Shown here piece after piece: positions 25,662 through 33,766 of a DNA stretch of 64,000 bases. The notes beneath the pieces are model-generated. The model had not been told where the DNA came from and made no database searches. It saw only the letters and a list, made by a program, of their open reading frames with translations. A program made the translations under genes and the position numbers. This DNA comes from Pseudonocardia kunmingensis (GTDB taxonomy: Bacteria > Actinomycetota > Actinomycetes > Mycobacteriales > Pseudonocardiaceae): assembly GCF_006716445.1 (NCBI RefSeq), contig NZ_VFPA01000002.1, positions 930,001-994,000 on the forward strand. The letters run 5' to 3'. Numbering within the stretch: position 1 is the stretch's first letter; every line of letters starts with the position of its first letter.

Positions 25662-27143
25662 ATGCCCGGATCCCGGTCCACGCCGCCTGTCATCCGCTCG
25701 GCGGCGGACGTCAACCACCTGATCAACACCGGACGTGCGAAGGGGGGCAAGTCCCGCGCCATCACGATCATCGCGCTGGGGGGCATCTTCATCGACGCCT
25801 ACGACTTCTCCTCCATCGCCTTCGGCCTTCACGACATCGCGACGACCTTCCGGCTGAACCCCGTCGAAGAGGGGGTCGTCGCCGCGTCCATCATGGTCGG
25901 GGCGCTGCTCGGCGCGCTCGTCGGCGGCTACCTCGTCGACCGCGTCGGCCGCTACAAGATGTTCATGGCCGACATGATCTTCTTCGTGGTGGCCGCCATC
26001 GCCTGCGCCGTGGCCCCCAACTACGAGCTGCTCACGGCCGCCCGGTTCGTCATGGGCATCGGCATCGGCATCGACTTCCCCGTCGCCCTCGCCTTCATTG
26101 CGGAGTTCAACGCGCTGCGCGGACGCGGCGGCAAGGTGTCGCTCTGGCAGCCCATGTGGTACCTCGCCACCGGAGCGAGCTTCGTCGTCCTGCTACCGCT
26201 GTACTTCCTGATGCCGGCCGACATGCACGCCGACATGTGGCGGTGGGCCGTCGGCTTCGGCGCTGTGCCCGCCCTGATCGTGATGCTCGTCCGGCACAAG
26301 TACATGGACGAGTCCCCGGCGTGGGCCGCAGGCCAGGGCGATCTGCACCGCGCCGCGGCCATCCTGAAGAACTCGTACGGGCTGGAGGTGCAGGTCGGCG
26401 AACCGGATCCGAACGCCCCCGTCGTGGCCCCGACCAAGCCCGCGGCGCTGAAGGAGTTCCGGCGGCTGTTCCAGGGGCGTTACCGCGTGCGCACCATCCA
26501 GGCCGCCGCGGTGAGTGCGCTGCAGTCCGTCCAGTACTACGCGGTCGGCTTCGCCCTGCCGGTGATCATCGCAAGCCTGCTGCAGCAGGGCAGGCTCACC
26601 TCGATCGTCGGGCCGCTGATCTTCAACCTCCTCTTCGGCGTCGTCGGTGGCCTGGTCGGTGTCAGGCTCAGCGACCGGCTGGGCTCGTGGAAGCTGGCGA
26701 TGAGCGGCTTCGCGGTGTGCTTCGTGGCGCTGATCGGGCTCGGTGCACTGGGGCAGGGCTCCGGAATCGCGCTGCTGGGCATCGGCGGCCTGCTCGGGCT
26801 CTTCGTGTTCTTCCACGCCTACGGGCCGGGTGCCCAGGGCATGACGATCGCGACCCTGAGCTATCCGACGACGCTGCGCGGTGTGGGCAGCGGCTTCGGC
26901 CAGGCCATGCTGCGGATCGGCTCGATGGTCTCGCTGTTCTTCTTCCCGATCCTGAGCTCGGCGCTGGGGACCGGGGTGTTCTACGCGGTCGCCGTCGCGC
27001 CGCTGCTGGGCATGCTCGTGCTCGCCGTCATCCGCTGGGACCCGACCCACGTCGACGTCGACGCCGAGACCGACGAGCAGCCCGACGCCGTGCGCGCCCG
27101 CGCCGGCCACGCCGAATCGAACGACAGGAGCACCACGTCATGA
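25662..27143 (+). CDS. MFS transporter, sugar/organic-acid porter type
   Basis: 493 residues from ATG 25662. About twelve membrane segments are visible, with the family loop GGYLVDRVGRYKMF between TM2 and TM3 and FVMGIGIGIDFPVALAFIAEF in TM4. The N-terminal part IIALGGIFIDAYDFSSIAFGL carries the acidic pair typical of acid:proton symporters. It is placed inside the sulfonate-type operon, between the aldehyde dehydrogenase and the beta-HAD genes, and overlaps the latter by ATGA. It is a second candidate importer for the operon's substrate, for example a neutral-end compound such as dihydroxypropanesulfonate. Substrate unknown. Confidence 0.83.
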   Translation: MPGSRSTPPVIRSAADVNHLINTGRAKGGKSRAITIIALGGIFIDAYDFSSIAFGLHDIATTFRLNPVEEGVVAASIMVGALLGALVGGYLVDRVGRYKMFMADMIFFVVAAIACAVAPNYELLTAARFVMGIGIGIDFPVALAFIAEFNALRGRGGKVSLWQPMWYLATGASFVVLLPLYFLMPADMHADMWRWAVGFGAVPALIVMLVRHKYMDESPAWAAGQGDLHRAAAILKNSYGLEVQVGEPDPNAPVVAPTKPAALKEFRRLFQGRYRVRTIQAAAVSALQSVQYYAVGFALPVIIASLLQQGRLTSIVGPLIFNLLFGVVGGLVGVRLSDRLGSWKLAMSGFAVCFVALIGLGALGQGSGIALLGIGGLLGLFVFFHAYGPGAQGMTIATLSYPTTLRGVGSGFGQAMLRIGSMVSLFFFPILSSALGTGVFYAVAVAPLLGMLVLAVIRWDPTHVDVDAETDEQPDAVRARAGHAESNDRSTTS

Positions 27144-28027
27144 AGATCGCCTTCGTCGGGGCGGGGAACATGGGCGGAGCCGTCGCGCGACGCCTCGCCA
27201 CCGGCGGCCACGACGTCCACGTCTACGACCTCGATCCCGCCGCGGTCGCGCGGTGCGTCGATGCCGGGGCCGGCGCGGCGGACAGCGCCGAGGCGGCCGT
27301 GAAGGACGCCGCCGTCGTCGTCACCAGCCTGCCGCTGCCGGACCACGTCCGATCGGTGTGGGGGGACCTGATCCCGCACCTCGCGGAGGGTGCGGTCGGT
27401 GTCGACGTCTCGACCATCGACCCCGCCACGGCCGATGCGTTGACCGCGGCGCTCGGGGACGCGGGGCACGCCTTCGTGCACTGCGCGCTGGGCAAGACAC
27501 CCGCCGCGGCCGAGCAGGGGGCGATCCCGCTGTTCGTCGGCGGCCCCGCCGACGCCGTCGAGACCCTCCGCCCCCTGTTCGCGCGCATGGGGGAGAAGAC
27601 CTACGACTTCGGCTCGCCGGGTGCTGCCGCCATGTTCAAGCTCGTCTCGAACATGATCGGGATGACCAACGTGGCCGTGCTCGCCGAGGGCTACGCCCTG
27701 GCCCGCCGCGCCGGCATCACGCCCGACATGTTCAGCGAGGCACTGCGGGACACCGGTGCCTTCTCCTTCCAGTCGGACGTCCGGCTGCCGTGGATCGTCG
27801 CCGGGGACTACGCGCCGCGGTTCGGCGCGGCGCTCGCCGCGAAGGACGTCCGTCTCGCCGTGGACTCCGCGGCGCGCTGGGGGGTTCCGACGCCGGTCGC
27901 GGCCCAGGGACTCTCGCAGCTCGTCGCCGCCGTGGCCCACGGGTACGGCAGCGAGGACGTCGTCGCCGTCCACAAGCTCGTGGCCCCCACGGACACGGCC
28001 CCCGCGGACAAGGAGGAGCGGTCATGA
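27140..28027 (+). CDS. Beta-hydroxyacid dehydrogenase, sulfolactaldehyde reductase (YihU)-like
   Basis: 295 residues. The N-terminal Rossmann motif is IAFVGAGNMGGAVARRLA; the catalytic Lys is Lys167 in MFKLVSNM. The substrate loop is decisive: ordinary 3-hydroxyisobutyrate or tartronate-semialdehyde reductases have D-A-P-V-S-G-G, but here it reads H-C-A-L-G-K-T (residues 114-120). In YihU-type sulfolactaldehyde reductases a G-R-T loop binds the sulfonate, and G-K-T with a basic residue is a conservative version (from memory). It could therefore interconvert 2,3-dihydroxypropanesulfonate and 3-sulfolactaldehyde with NAD(H). Its ATG and stop overlap both neighbours. Confidence 0.72.
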   Translation: MKIAFVGAGNMGGAVARRLATGGHDVHVYDLDPAAVARCVDAGAGAADSAEAAVKDAAVVVTSLPLPDHVRSVWGDLIPHLAEGAVGVDVSTIDPATADALTAALGDAGHAFVHCALGKTPAAAEQGAIPLFVGGPADAVETLRPLFARMGEKTYDFGSPGAAAMFKLVSNMIGMTNVAVLAEGYALARRAGITPDMFSEALRDTGAFSFQSDVRLPWIVAGDYAPRFGAALAAKDVRLAVDSAARWGVPTPVAAQGLSQLVAAVAHGYGSEDVVAVHKLVAPTDTAPADKEERS

Positions 28028-28989
28028 GCATCCTCGTCACCGAGGACGTCTGGGGGGACCCTCTGCGCGCGCTCGGCGACCGGCACCCCATCCAGCATGC
28101 GCCGGAACTCTGGAAGGACCGCGGCGGCCTGCTCGACGCCTTGCGCGGGGCGACCGCCCTGGTGGTCCGCAACCGCACCCAGGTCGACGCCGAGCTGCTC
28201 GCCGCTGCCCCGGACCTGCGCATCGTCGCCCGCGCGGGCGTCGGGCTGGACAACATCGACGTCACCGCAGCGGACGACGCCGGTGTCGTGGTCGCGGCGC
28301 CGCTCGGGGCCAACGCCCGCAGCGTGGCCGAGCACGCGCTCGGCCTCGCCCTCGCTCTGGCCCGCAACACCGTCGAGCGGGACCGGGACACCCGCGCGGG
28401 CGGGTGGAACAGGGCGCCGGGCCGGGAGCTGCGCGGCGGCACCTGGGGCCTGCTCGGTGCCGGGGCGACCGCACGGGAGTGCGGGAAGCTGGCCGACGCG
28501 TTCGGGATGCGGGCCATCGCCTACGACCCGTACGTCGAGCCCACCTCACCGGCGCTGGTCGAGGCCGGCATCCGGCTGGCCCCGCTGACAGAGGTGGTGG
28601 CCCACGCGGACGTCGTGTCCTGCCACCTCCCGGCGACCGCCGAGACCGAAGGGTTCGTCGGGGAGAGCCTGCTGGCGCGGATGCGACCGCACACCCTGTT
28701 CGTCAACGTCGGGCGGGGCGAGGTCGTGGACGAGGAGGCGCTGGCGGACGCGCTCGAGGCCGGCCGGCTGGCGGGCGCGGCCCTGGACGTCCGGGCCACC
28801 GAACCGCCACCCGGGCGGGGACGGCTGGAGGACCTCCCAACCACGATCCTGACCCCGCACATCGCCGGGATCACCCACGAGAGCCAGCAGGCGATCCTGC
28901 AGGTGTTGGCCGCCGACATCGACGCCGTGCTGAGCGGTGGGGAGGCGCGGGCGATGGTCGGCGCGGTCCGCAGGGGGCGTGCGGCATGA
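28024..28989 (+). CDS. D-2-hydroxyacid dehydrogenase, (S)-sulfolactate dehydrogenase (SlcC)-like
   Basis: 321 residues, ATG overlapping the previous stop. The fold is that of D-3-phosphoglycerate dehydrogenase without a regulatory tail: VGLDNIDV, nucleotide loop GLLGAGATARECG (last Gly of GxGxxG is Ala), catalytic Arg in NVGRGEVVDE, Glu in RATEPP and His in TPHIAGITHES. SlcC of Chromohalobacter belongs to this family and oxidises (S)-sulfolactate to 3-sulfopyruvate. The adjacent ComC-like gene supplies the opposite stereospecificity, so together they would racemise sulfolactate. Family sure; substrate inferred from neighbours. Confidence 0.75.
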   Translation: MSILVTEDVWGDPLRALGDRHPIQHAPELWKDRGGLLDALRGATALVVRNRTQVDAELLAAAPDLRIVARAGVGLDNIDVTAADDAGVVVAAPLGANARSVAEHALGLALALARNTVERDRDTRAGGWNRAPGRELRGGTWGLLGAGATARECGKLADAFGMRAIAYDPYVEPTSPALVEAGIRLAPLTEVVAHADVVSCHLPATAETEGFVGESLLARMRPHTLFVNVGRGEVVDEEALADALEAGRLAGAALDVRATEPPPGRGRLEDLPTTILTPHIAGITHESQQAILQVLAADIDAVLSGGEARAMVGAVRRGRAA

Positions 28990-30008
28990 CGGTCGTCCAG
29001 GACGCCAGGGACATCGCCGCGGCTCTGCTCTGCTCCGCGGGCATGCCGGCGCAACGCGCCGACGTCACCGCTCAGTGCATCGTGCAAGCGGACGTGTGGG
29101 GGATCGGCTCGCACGGGCTCATGCGGCTGCCGTTCTACCTGGAGCGGATCCGGGCCGGTGGTTACCCGGCCATGGCGGAGCTGGAGACCGTCACCGACAC
29201 CGGACCGTTGGTGTCCTACAGCGGCGGGGGCGGCATCGGGCACTGGCAGCTGTGGGCCGCGGCGGAGGAGGCCGTCAGGCGCTGTGCGCAGTTCGGGGTG
29301 GCGGCGGTGTCCGTGGCCGACTCCGGGCACTGCGGCGCCCTCGGCCTCTACACCGTGCCCGGGCTGCAGGCCGGCTACCTCACCCTGGCCTTCTCCAACG
29401 GTCCCGCAGTGATGCCCCCGTGGGGCGGCAGCACCCCGGTGCTGTCCACCTCACCGATCGCCGCGGGCATCCCCACCGGCCCGAAGCCCGCCATCGTCGA
29501 CCTCGCGACCAGCGCGGTGGCCCGTGGCAAGATCGCGGCGCTGGCCAAGGCAGGTACCCCGGTGCCCGAGGGCTGGGCCCTGGACTCCGACGGCACCCCG
29601 ACGACCGATCCACAGGCCGCGCTGCACGGGATGTTGTCGCCGCTGGGCGGCGCGAAGGGTTTCGCCCTGGCATTCATGGTCGAGGCCGTCGCGGGCGGGC
29701 TCGCCGGCCCCAACCTGTCCGCCGACGTTCCGGACATGTTCGCGGCTGCGGATGCTCCGAAGCCGCAGCAGATCGGCCACGTCCTGATCACGCTGGACCC
29801 CCGCCGGTTCGGCGGGGACCAGGCCGTCGAGCGGCTGGGCACCCTTGCCCGCTCGGTGGAGGAGGCGGGTGGTCGGGTGCCCGGCTCCCGCCGGGTCCTG
29901 CCCGCCGACGTTCCCCTTCACCAGGAACTGATCATCGCGACACAGACTGTGTCGGAGCTGCAAGCCTGGGGCCGCGAGCTCGGGGTGGACACCGGAGCGC
30001 TCGGCTGA
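28986..30008 (+). CDS. Malate/L-lactate dehydrogenase family enzyme, (R)-sulfolactate dehydrogenase (ComC)-like
   Basis: 340 residues, ATG overlapping the SlcC-like stop. The type-2 malate/lactate dehydrogenase fold is shown by GIGSHGLMRLPFYLERI, SVADSGHCGALGLYTVPG (catalytic His), PWGGSTPVLSTSPIAAG and the segment MLSPLGGAKGFALAFMVE. ComC, first known from coenzyme M synthesis in methanogens, reduces sulfopyruvate to (R)-sulfolactate and is paired with SlcC in bacterial sulfolactate degradation. It is the last gene of the seven-gene operon. Other 2-keto acids (ureidoglycolate, 2,3-diketogulonate, pyrroline carboxylate) are used by relatives, so the name rests on context. Confidence 0.75.
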   Translation: MTVVQDARDIAAALLCSAGMPAQRADVTAQCIVQADVWGIGSHGLMRLPFYLERIRAGGYPAMAELETVTDTGPLVSYSGGGGIGHWQLWAAAEEAVRRCAQFGVAAVSVADSGHCGALGLYTVPGLQAGYLTLAFSNGPAVMPPWGGSTPVLSTSPIAAGIPTGPKPAIVDLATSAVARGKIAALAKAGTPVPEGWALDSDGTPTTDPQAALHGMLSPLGGAKGFALAFMVEAVAGGLAGPNLSADVPDMFAAADAPKPQQIGHVLITLDPRRFGGDQAVERLGTLARSVEEAGGRVPGSRRVLPADVPLHQELIIATQTVSELQAWGRELGVDTGALG

Positions 30009-30053
30009 CGTCGAGGGGCGGGCGGGCCGGCTCGGTGGCCAGGTGAAAGGCCC

Positions 30054-30069
30054 GGGCCCGCTCGGGCTC
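30054..30069. terminator. GC hairpin between convergent operons
   Basis: GCCCG at 30056-30060 pairs with CGGGC at 30063-30067, extended by one or two pairs outward. It lies between the ComC-like stop (30008) and the RpiR stop (30131) of convergent operons. The very GC-rich surroundings make such hairpins common, so support is modest. Confidence 0.35.
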
Positions 30070-30130
30070 CGTGGCGGTTACCCCGGGATAATCACGACTG
30101 CGTGACTTCGCGCTGGGGATCACGGCCGGG

Positions 30131-31003
30131 TCAGAGCGTCCAGCTCCTCCGGAGGGCACGAGCCGGCTGCGCGGTCAGCCCGTCGAGCACTCCCGCCAGC
30201 TTCGCTTGTGCGGCGTTGCTGGTCTCCGGATCGCGGAGTGCGACGCTGACCTGGAGCGCGTGCAGCAGGAGCATGTGGGAGATGCGGCCGGTGATGACGT
30301 CCATCTCGGCCGGGTCGGTGGCCGTTCCGGCGACGAGGGGGATGTCGACGTCCTGCATCAGCGGTGAGTCGGCGTAGCTGGAGACGCCGATCGTGGTGGC
30401 GCCCGCCTCGTTCGCGGCGGCCACGGCGACCAGGGTCGGCCGGTTCGCGCCGCTGTGGCTCACGGCGAGGCAGACGTCGCCGGGGACCAGGAGCCGTGCT
30501 GTGAGCTGCTGGGTGACGTTGTCGGCCGGGGCTTCGGTCGGCCGGCCGCTGCAGACGAACCGCAGGGCGGCGTCCTGAACCGGTGGCGCGGACGCGCCGG
30601 TGCCGACGAACAGTCGGCGTCCCGCGGAGGCGAGGGCGTCGGCGGCGCGGTCCACCTGGGTCTGGTCGACCATGTCCGCGCCGAGGCGGAGGCTCTCGAT
30701 GGCGGTGGCGAAGACCGCGGCCGCGGTCGTGGGCTGCGGCAGCGGCGGTCGGTCCGGCAGCTCCCTGGCGAGTACGAGGCGCAGTTGCTGGAACCCGGTG
30801 AAACCGAGGCTCTTGCACGCCCGCACGACGGTCGCGGTCGAGGTGCTGGCCGCCTCGGCGACGTCGGCGACCGACCAGTCGAGGACCCGCTCGGGTTGTT
30901 CCAGGAGCACGGTCGCGACCCGCTGCTCGCTCGCCACCAACCGCCCGGACAACGCCCTGATGCGGGTCAACGCCTCGGACGGCGCGCGCGACGGCGGGCT
31001 CAC
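30131..31003 (-). CDS. MurR/RpiR-family transcriptional regulator (HTH + SIS)
   Basis: 290 residues from GTG 31003. The N-terminal HTH_6 domain covers about residues 8-80 (RIRALSGRLVASEQRVATVLLEQPERV, then TSTATVVRACKSLGFTGFQQLRLVLARE). The SIS sugar-phosphate-binding domain follows at about 120-250 (RLFVGTGASAPPVQDAA, then CLAVSHSGANRPTLVAVAAANEAGATTIGVSSY). RpiR proteins sense phosphorylated sugars. It is the last gene of the minus-strand ABC importer operon, 49 bases downstream of a permease gene, and is its likely regulator. A phosphorylated ligand agrees with the phosphatase and phosphoesterase genes in the same operon. Confidence 0.88.
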   Translation of the reverse strand: MSPPSRAPSEALTRIRALSGRLVASEQRVATVLLEQPERVLDWSVADVAEAASTSTATVVRACKSLGFTGFQQLRLVLARELPDRPPLPQPTTAAAVFATAIESLRLGADMVDQTQVDRAADALASAGRRLFVGTGASAPPVQDAALRFVCSGRPTEAPADNVTQQLTARLLVPGDVCLAVSHSGANRPTLVAVAAANEAGATTIGVSSYADSPLMQDVDIPLVAGTATDPAEMDVITGRISHMLLLHALQVSVALRDPETSNAAQAKLAGVLDGLTAQPARALRRSWTL

Positions 31004-31052
31004 CCGGAAATGCTACGTCGGCGGGCGGGGCGGATGATCGTCGGTTCGTTGA

Positions 31053-31952
31053 TCATCGCAGCCCCGAACGGACGAAGGCGTCCACGACCTGGCGTTGCAG
31101 CGCGATGTAGAGCGCGAACACCGGCAGGCAGGCCAGCCCGGAGGCGGCCATCATCGCGCTCCAGTCGTTGCCCTCCGAGGTGAGGAACGCCCGGACCCCC
31201 ACCTGGATCAGCTGGTCGCCGCCCCGCAGGACCATCGTCGGCCAGAAGTACTCGTTCCAGGCCGAGATGAAGGCGAGGATCGACACCGCGGCGATCGCCG
31301 GGCGCAGGTTCGGCAGTAGCACGGTGACCAGGGTGTTGAACGGCGACCGCCCGTCCATCGTCGCGGCGTCGAACAGTTCCCGCGGGAACGAGTTGATGTG
31401 CTGGAACAGCATCAGCACGGACACCGCCGAGACGACCTGCGGCACGACGACCGCGGTGACGGTTCCCAGCAGGCCGAGCTGGGAGATCAGGACGTAGTTC
31501 GGCAGCATCGTGGCCTGCACCGGCACCAGCCACGTGCACACCACGAGGAGCATGATGATCCGTTTGAGCGGGAAGTCCCACCGGGCCAGCGCGAACGCGG
31601 CGAGGACGGCGGTCAGGACCGTACCCACCGCCACCGCGGCGGCCATGGCGAACGTCCCCAGCATCATCGAGCCGAACGGCAGGTTCGCGAGTACGTACGC
31701 GTAGTTGTCCAGCGTCACGGCGTCGGGGACGAGCCGCTGGTCGAGCACGTCCTCGGCCGGTTTCAGCGATGTCGCGTACATCCAGTACACGGGGAACGCG
31801 CTCGCGACGCCGGCGACGGCCAGGACGAGGTGTCCGCCGATGCCCCGCCACCACGGGCCGCGGTCCGTCCGGCCGGCCCGGGTCGCGGGCGCGTCCCGGA
31901 CGGGTGGGGCCGTGGGCGCGGGTGGCCGCGACGGCTCGACGAGAGTCAGCAC
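31053..31952 (-). CDS. Carbohydrate ABC importer permease, MalG/UgpE type
   Basis: 299 residues. A Pro/Ala/Arg-rich cytosolic N-terminus of about 40 residues precedes the first membrane segment (HLVLAVAGVASAFPVYWMYATSLK). The EAA loop reads ELFDAATMDGRSPFNTLVTVLLPNL near residue 195 and the MalG-type F-I-S-A-W-N-E-Y motif follows. It is paired with the MalF-type gene upstream (12 bases apart). It forms one half of the pore of an importer whose ATPase is encoded at 35959 in the same operon. Confidence 0.9.
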   Translation of the reverse strand: MLTLVEPSRPPAPTAPPVRDAPATRAGRTDRGPWWRGIGGHLVLAVAGVASAFPVYWMYATSLKPAEDVLDQRLVPDAVTLDNYAYVLANLPFGSMMLGTFAMAAAVAVGTVLTAVLAAFALARWDFPLKRIIMLLVVCTWLVPVQATMLPNYVLISQLGLLGTVTAVVVPQVVSAVSVLMLFQHINSFPRELFDAATMDGRSPFNTLVTVLLPNLRPAIAAVSILAFISAWNEYFWPTMVLRGGDQLIQVGVRAFLTSEGNDWSAMMAASGLACLPVFALYIALQRQVVDAFVRSGLR

Positions 31953-31964
31953 GGATCCTCCGGA

Positions 31965-32915
31965 TCAGTTGTCGTAGAAGCTGAAGCGCCGCACGAGTGC
32001 GAGCAGCCCGGCGGCGAGGACCCCGAACGCGGCGAAGAACACGACCGACGCCGCCGAGGCGTAGCCGACGTCGAAGTTCGTGAAGCCGAACTTGTAGAGC
32101 AGGTAGTAGATGTTCATCGTCGTGCCCGACGGGCCGCCCTGGGTGAGCAGGTCGATCAGGGCGAACGACCACTGGGCCGACAGCAGCACCGTCATCAGCG
32201 TCATGAACAGGACTGTCGGCGACAGCAGCGGCAGGGTGATCGTGCACAGCGTCCGGACCCGGGACGCGCCGTCGAGCGCGGCGGCCTGGACGTACTCGCG
32301 GTCGATCCCGGCCAGACCGGCGGCGAACACGAGCACGGCGAACCCGCTGATCTGCCAGCCGGTGATCAGGATGAGCGCGATCAGGGCCGTCGGGGCGTTG
32401 CGGAACCAGTTGCCCGGGTCGGCCCCGACGACGGCGAGGGCCCGGTTGACGATGCCGTCCTGGTTGAGCATCCAGCGCCACACCGCCGCGCTCGCGACCG
32501 GCGTGACCAGCATGGGCAGGAACACGAGTGCCTGGTACACGGTGCGGGCCCGCCCGCCGACGCCCCGGCTGAGCAGGGCGACGACCATCGGGACGACGAC
32601 GGCGAAGGGCAGCATGCCGAGGACGTACCAGCCGGTGTTCACGACCGCCTGGCGCATCTCGGGCAGCGCGGCCACGTCGGCGTAGTTCTGCATGCCGACC
32701 CAGGTGGCGGGGGTGGTCGGCAGCAGGTTCCAGTCGTAGAACGACCACTCGACGGTCTGGGCGAGCGGGCGGTAGGTCCAGACGACCAGCCCGGCCACCG
32801 CGGGCATCAGGTAGAGGTAGGGCCGCAGCCGCGCCCACCACCGGGCCCCGGCCGGAGCCGGCGCGGCGGTGGGGGCGAGGCCGCGCGGCGAGACCGGCGC
32901 GGCGTCGACGAACAT
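31965..32915 (-). CDS. Carbohydrate ABC importer permease, MalF/UgpA type
   Basis: 316 residues. After a short cytosolic lead it begins membrane spanning at PYLYLMPAVAGLVVWTYRPLAQTVEWSFYDWNLL, the usual UgpA/MalF opening. The EAA-type loop is EYVQAAALDGASRVRTLCTITLPLLSP near residue 215. Its ATG overlaps the stop of the metallophosphoesterase gene (ATGA), showing that the phosphoesterase belongs to the transport operon. Partner of the permease at 31053. Subunit type is clear; substrate is not. Confidence 0.9.
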   Translation of the reverse strand: MFVDAAPVSPRGLAPTAAPAPAGARWWARLRPYLYLMPAVAGLVVWTYRPLAQTVEWSFYDWNLLPTTPATWVGMQNYADVAALPEMRQAVVNTGWYVLGMLPFAVVVPMVVALLSRGVGGRARTVYQALVFLPMLVTPVASAAVWRWMLNQDGIVNRALAVVGADPGNWFRNAPTALIALILITGWQISGFAVLVFAAGLAGIDREYVQAAALDGASRVRTLCTITLPLLSPTVLFMTLMTVLLSAQWSFALIDLLTQGGPSGTTMNIYYLLYKFGFTNFDVGYASAASVVFFAAFGVLAAGLLALVRRFSFYDN

Positions 32916-33766
32916 CAGTGCGCGGCGGAGTGGGCCAGGACGAGCTCGGCCATCTTCGCGGTCGACATCTCGTAGACGGGCTGCTCACCCTCGGGCGGCA
33001 GCTGGATCGAGGTGGCGGTGACGACGCCGTCGGTGATGTCGATGCGGCTGAACGCCGGCGCCGGCCGCCCGCGCAGCATGCCGGCCGGGGCGGTCCCGTC
33101 GAAGGAGTAGGCGAGCGCGCCGCCGACCCACACGAACGTCGATCCGACGATGCTCGCGGCCGCGGCGTGGGTGTGTCCGGCGAGGACGGCGCGGACGTCG
33201 GTGCCGTCGAGGGTCTCGATCAGCTTCTCCGCGTCGCGGAACCCGACCGCGGCGTGCAGCTCGTCGGACGCGGGGACCGGCGGGTGGTGCAGCGCCACGA
33301 TGGTGCCCTCGGGGGCGGGCTCGGCGAGCTGGGCGCCCAGCCACTCGTACTGCGCCTCGTCGATCTCGCCGTGGTGGTGCCCGGGCACGGTGGTGTCGAG
33401 CGCGATCAGCCGGAGCCCGCCGATCCGGCGCACCGCGTCGTGGCTGCGCCGGCCGGCCTCCGGGTCGTCGAGCAGCTCCGCGTGGAACGCGCTGCGCTCG
33501 TCGTGGTTGCCCATGAGGTAGACGACATCGGCGTCGAGGCGGGCCGCGGCCGGCTCGACGACGGCGCGCAGTCGGCGGTAGGCGCCCGGCGCGCCGGCGT
33601 CGGCGAGGTCGCCGGTCAGCACGATCGCATCGGTCGGCATCCCGCTCGCCACGACGGCGTCGAGGACCCGTTGGAGGTTTCCGAGGCTGTCGACGCTGCC
33701 GTGCAGCAGCTCGCCCTCGACAACGATGTGGCAGTCGGTGATGTGCAGCAGGCTGCGGGTGGTCAT
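32915..33766 (-). CDS. Calcineurin-like metallophosphoesterase (CpdA/GpdQ type)
   Basis: 283 residues from ATG 33766. All blocks of the two-metal phosphoesterase fold are visible: ITDCHIV (D-x-H variant), LTGDLAD, MGNHDE, ALHHPPVP and AGHTHAAA. This arrangement is that of class III cyclic nucleotide phosphodiesterases and glycerophosphodiesterase GpdQ. The gene overlaps both neighbours (phosphatase upstream, permease downstream) in an operon for a Ugp-like importer. Hydrolysis of an imported phosphodiester, for instance a glycerophosphodiester, is the inferred role. No signal peptide, so it acts in the cytosol. Confidence 0.85.
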   Translation of the reverse strand: MTTRSLLHITDCHIVVEGELLHGSVDSLGNLQRVLDAVVASGMPTDAIVLTGDLADAGAPGAYRRLRAVVEPAAARLDADVVYLMGNHDERSAFHAELLDDPEAGRRSHDAVRRIGGLRLIALDTTVPGHHHGEIDEAQYEWLGAQLAEPAPEGTIVALHHPPVPASDELHAAVGFRDAEKLIETLDGTDVRAVLAGHTHAAAASIVGSTFVWVGGALAYSFDGTAPAGMLRGRPAPAFSRIDITDGVVTATSIQLPPEGEQPVYEMSTAKMAELVLAHSAAH

